Shown one piece after another: positions 60,274-64,000 of a stretch of 64,000 bases of DNA. Source of the DNA: Punica granatum (taxonomy: Eukaryota > Streptophyta > Magnoliopsida > Myrtales > Lythraceae); assembly GCF_007655135.1 (NCBI RefSeq), contig NC_045127.1, positions 43,845,538-43,909,537 of the forward strand. Direction: 5' to 3'. Under the pieces are notes generated by a model. The model was not told the origin of the DNA. It saw nothing but the letters and a program-made list of their open reading frames with translations, and searched no databases. The position numbers and the translations under genes are program-made. How positions within the stretch are numbered: the first letter of the stretch is position 1; every line of letters begins with the position of its first letter.

Positions 60274-63200
60274 TGTCTGAGCTGCATTATGGGCAGAATT
60301 CCGTTCTTTGCTTCTGATTGATGCTTTAGTCAAAAGCTATATAGTTCTACAGGAGATCCTAGTTGCATCTGGTTTGTAGTGGGCATGAGATACTATTTGT
60401 TGGTATTCTGCATCTGTTTTAGACAGGCTTCTGTAAACTAGATTTAGTAAGTAGTGCTGCTAATATAAAATATACTATTTCGACGATGAATTTGGTGTTC
60501 AATGGGATATTATTGTCTACAGTCTACATGGCTTGAGCTCAGATAAAGTTATTGAAGTGGACAGAAGTGTCGAGCTTTTTGATTTTGCAACTGAAGACAA
60601 CCATGATCTAATGCTTCTGAACAATTTAATTTTAGTCGTAATATTATGTTCTGAGAAAGCTTGTCTTGATCAAGTTTGTTCCTTGAAATTTCATCTACTC
60701 AGGGAAATGGAAAAGTAACCAGGTCTTCTATATCTTTTCCTGCCACTGCCCGAAGAATGGAGACTCTCAATGATCTACTTGCTGCAAGTGACATCATTTC
60801 ACTTCACTGTGCTCTAACAAATGAAACGGTTCAAATTCTTAATGCAGATTGTTTGCAGCATGTGAAGCCTGGTATGTTTTTCCATGACATGAGATTCTTT
60901 AGAAAATAAAGCTTTTGATTCCTCTTACTTCTTTTTTTTTTTTTTTTAAACTGGAAATATTTTGTTTTGATTCAGGGGCATTTCTTGTGAATACGGGAAG
61001 CAGTCAGTTGGTGGATGATTGTGCTGTGAAGCAGCTTCTCATTGATGGCACCTTAGCAGGATGTGCTTTGGATGGTGCTGAAGGGCCACAATGGATGGAA
61101 GCATGGGTACAAGAATTGTTATTAGAACATTAATTAATATGATGTTTTGAGTTATCTTTGGCATGCTTCTCTGTTATAATTCTTTTGGTTTTTCCTCTGC
61201 CAATCACTATATGCTCCATCTACCATCTTTCCTCATACTATGCTTATGATATTCAGAGCTTGAAATGCAGCATTAGTAAGCAGCAAATAACATTTTTTTT
61301 TTAGCAATTTCATAAGCCAGCCCCAGTTTCTTGCTATTTGAGGAGTATACTAAGTAGATGGGTGTAGAGGGAGGCCAGGAGGTGACAATTTGATTGCGCT
61401 ATTAAGTTGAAATATATATGTATATATGTATATATATATATATATATTTGTAGCAATTGCGTGAGCCTGTCCTGGTATCTTGCTACTTGAGGAGTTCCTA
61501 ATGTATTAAGTAGAGGATTACAGGGGAAGAGAAGGAGCACATACCTTGATTGTGCCATTTTTATGGGTCAACTTTGAGTGACTTATCTAGATATACAATG
61601 TATATGAGGATTCTGGGCTTATTTATATGATTAGGGCTTTTATTTATTTGGTTGTTCTTCACTGTAGGTAAGGGAGATGCCCAATGTGTTGATACTTCCA
61701 CGCAGTGCAGATTACAGTGAAGAGGTATGGATGGAAATAAGGGAAAAGGCTATCTCAATTCTTCAGACATACTTCGTTGATGGTATAGTTCCGAAAGATG
61801 CTATCTCTGAGGAGGAAGCGGAGGAAAGTGAAATATTGCATGAAAATGCTCTGTTATATAAGCAAGAGAAGGATAGTGCTCCCCAGATGTCTGTGGAACG
61901 GCAGCTGGCTGATGATTTTCAGCTGACTCCTGAAAGCTCCCAAAAAGCTGGTGCTGGACTACCAAAAGAGTCTCCTGGTCAGGTGGAGAATTCAGGTTTG
62001 TCTCAGAATACTACTGGGCGATCTGAAGTAAGACGCAGCAGGTCAGGTAAGAAGGCAAAGAAGAGGCATGGTCACCAAAAGTCACGAGAAAAATCTGATG
62101 ACCCTCGTGCGTTGGATAAGGAAAGTACGTCTAATCGGGAAGATGACACTGCTATGAGTGGGACAGAGCAAGTAAGTTCTAGTTCTCGTTTTGCTTCCCC
62201 TGAGGACTCGAGGAGTAGGAAGTTACCTGCTGATTCAATGCAAGATTTGGCTATCATTCAGCCTCAAAAGTCAAGCAAGAATCTAGTTGGAAGTCCTAGT
62301 GAACTGCTGAAAGATGGGCATGTCATTGCTCTTTATGCGAAAGATCGTCCTGCACTCCATGTTGCTAGACAAAGGGTTAAAGGAGGTGGCTGGTTCCTAG
62401 ATACCGTTTCTAATGTAACAAAGAGGGATCCTGCAGCACAATTTCTTGTTGCCTCAAGGAGCAAGGTTTGTGTGTTAAGCCTTTTTATTTACCTCGTCCA
62501 GTTTCTAACTGATGTGCCCTATCAGTTTTTCTCAAGAAGAACTTATTATCTAACGGCGATGTTTTTCTATTTGCTGAATGACTACTGTTATATTTCTACA
62601 GGACACAATTGGTTTGCGATCTTTTGCTGCTGGTGGAAAGTTGTTACAGGTGCTGTAATTATTATAATATACTAAATCAGTTGATTGGTTATGAAGTAGT
62701 TGAGGAGTAAGCTTAACATGTAGGCTCCACTATGTTCTGTATTTATTACCTTCAGCTGAGAGAAAATATAATTTGACTCAAAATGTGCAGAAATGAGATA
62801 ATCTAACCTAGGCTTCTTTTGTTATTAGGGTGGTACGAATTTTGGCTTTATTAATAGCGACTATCCTTTGTTTTTTCTCTTATTCGGGCTTTGAAGGAGA
62901 TATTATTGATTTCTTTATTGGGCAGATAAATAGAAGAACGGAGTTTGTTTTTGCCAGTCATAGCTTTGATGTTTGGGAGAGTTGGATGCTGGAAGGTTCT
63001 TTTGAGGAATGTAGGCTTATCAACTGTCGAAATACCCTTGTAAGTTCGTCTGGACTTCCAGCATATTGCATCTTGTGAGACAATTGATTCCATTTTGCAT
63101 AATTACCTGTTCATGACACCCAATGACATCATATGCATGCTATACAAATCTTCATGGATCTAATCATTATGGATGCGACTAGAAAAGAAAAATGCTTAGG

Positions 63201-63383
63201 GCAGATATTTTACAGTTTTAAGTTTTCTCGTCCAATACGACTGTTGAAAGATTTTGGTCTTTGTCCCCTTTATCTCAATTGAGAGCTGTTATTGATGTGA
63301 ACCTGCAGGCCGTGCTGGAAGTGCGGATTGAAATTCTGGCAGCCGTTGGAGATGATGACGGGATCACTCGGTGGCTGGATTAG
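59600..63383 (+). CDS. AN: ANGUSTIFOLIA, plant CtBP/BARS-family protein
   Basis: Seven exons: 59600-60187, 60703-60871, 60976-61106, 61668-62465, 62602-62649, 62926-63039, 63309-63383. They total 1923 nt, 640 aa (Arabidopsis AN is similar in length). AN controls polar cell expansion through microtubule arrangement and vesicle-related functions. Seen: an LxCxE word (LNCIE, 24-28); a dehydrogenase-like fold with a degenerate nucleotide loop (GLVLGIIGRSASA); 'DLLAASDIISLHCAL'; 'NTGSSQLVDD' where the catalytic Arg of the D-hydroxyacid dehydrogenase family is replaced by Ser; 'PRSADYSEEVW' where the catalytic His is Arg; a basic NLS-like RRSRSGKKAKKRH (418-430); and the plant-specific C-terminus ending GITRWLD. 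It is therefore not expected to be an enzyme. Confidence 0.97.
60218..60272. repeat. (CTT)n(CTA)n microsatellite in AN intron 1
   Basis: Several CTT units are followed by about 14 CTA units, 30 bp past the exon 1 donor. Confidence 0.9.
61304..61520. repeat. Diverged tandem repeat in AN intron 3, with a (TA)n core
   Basis: 'tagcaattt.at.agcc' followed by 'cttgctatttgaggagt' at about 61304-61350 recurs at about 61453-61500. The two are separated by a (TA)n-rich stretch (61412-61446). Confidence 0.7.
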
Positions 63384-64000
63384 TTGGGGTTAACAAGAGG
63401 CCATTATTCCCAAAGAACCTTTATGTTTCCTTCCTCGTGGTCGCATAACTTCGAGATTGATTTGTAAAGCATTTTTCCTCTCTAATTTGCTCTCTTCTTC
63501 CCCCTGCTTTATAAGGTATGATACTGTAAGAACTTAAGTTGAGGGCTTTCAGTTTTATGGGATTTGTGTGCAAGGGAGGAGTTGCGGCTTCTCCCCTCCC
63601 CTTACCCCGGTTTTGTTTTGACCGAATTTTACTTTTTGTTGGTTCGAATACTTAAGATTCTTCTGCAATTCAGAAGACCGAAGATCACGTTCCTTGCTTC
63701 TCGAAATTGAACAGAAGTGAACTGTACATCGTCAGCTTCAGAACATCAGTATGTGCGACTCGGGGGGTTTGTACTTTTTTCGTTTAAGCGATTGCGGCAC
63801 CTTAATCTTCTACCTTATCTGGGAGTACTCACTGATCTATAGGCCTTTGCAGCATTAGATTGTGATACAAATGTTGTTTTGGTAAAGATTTCAACTAATC
63901 CCGGCCCTTTTGTAATATGATAATTGTTAGAAACATACTTAGCAAGAACACCTGGAGATGACTGTCACCGATTTTCGGCTTTGAGTACCCCCGAATTCGA
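63384..64000 (+). other. AN 3' UTR and downstream flank
   Basis: No further coding region is seen before the window ends. Confidence 0.5.

Overview
This is plant nuclear DNA, almost certainly from a eudicot chromosome. The genes are multi-exon with short GT-AG introns and encode plant-typical proteins. The gaps between them are AT-rich and full of small non-autonomous transposons (MITEs, SINEs, Helitron-like and long-inverted-repeat elements) and (GA)n/(TA)n microsatellites. I cannot name the species with confidence.

Layout. Position 1-421 (minus) is the first exon of a gene that leaves the window, encoding a filamin-type Ig-like repeat. 4974-10667 (minus) is an 11-exon gene for a type I membrane protein of the DUF7794 type. 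12785-17602 (minus) is an 8-exon organellar GatB gene. 18.3-25.1 kb is a repeat block with an inverted-repeat element and one or two Helitrons. 25169-28425 (minus) is a 10-exon proline-iminopeptidase-like hydrolase. 28.6-34.2 kb holds SINEs, MITEs and a broken partial copy of the next gene. 34251-37864 (plus) is a 9-exon TRAIP-like RING E3 ligase. 41624-42958 (minus) is a 3-exon heavy-metal-associated isoprenylated protein (HIPP) with (GA)n arrays around its 5' end. 43.5-55.7 kb is gene-poor and holds several inverted-repeat elements. 55752-57562 (plus) is a 2-exon At1g01500-like gene. 59600-63383 (plus) is a 7-exon ANGUSTIFOLIA (plant CtBP) gene.

For every complete gene I placed the exons by hand so that the reading frame stays open across each junction. 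Each coding length came out as an exact multiple of three: 377, 551, 517, 577, 193, 287 and 640 residues. The genes do not form a pathway; they are ordinary neighbours on a plant chromosome. I found no new multi-gene system. The points most worth checking are two GC-AG introns in GatB, an intron-bearing truncated TRAIP duplicate beside its parent, a Mutator-type element with a perfect 9-bp target duplication, an inverted-repeat element whose arms are dense in CACGTG/ACGTGGC motifs, and a well-bounded Helitron.
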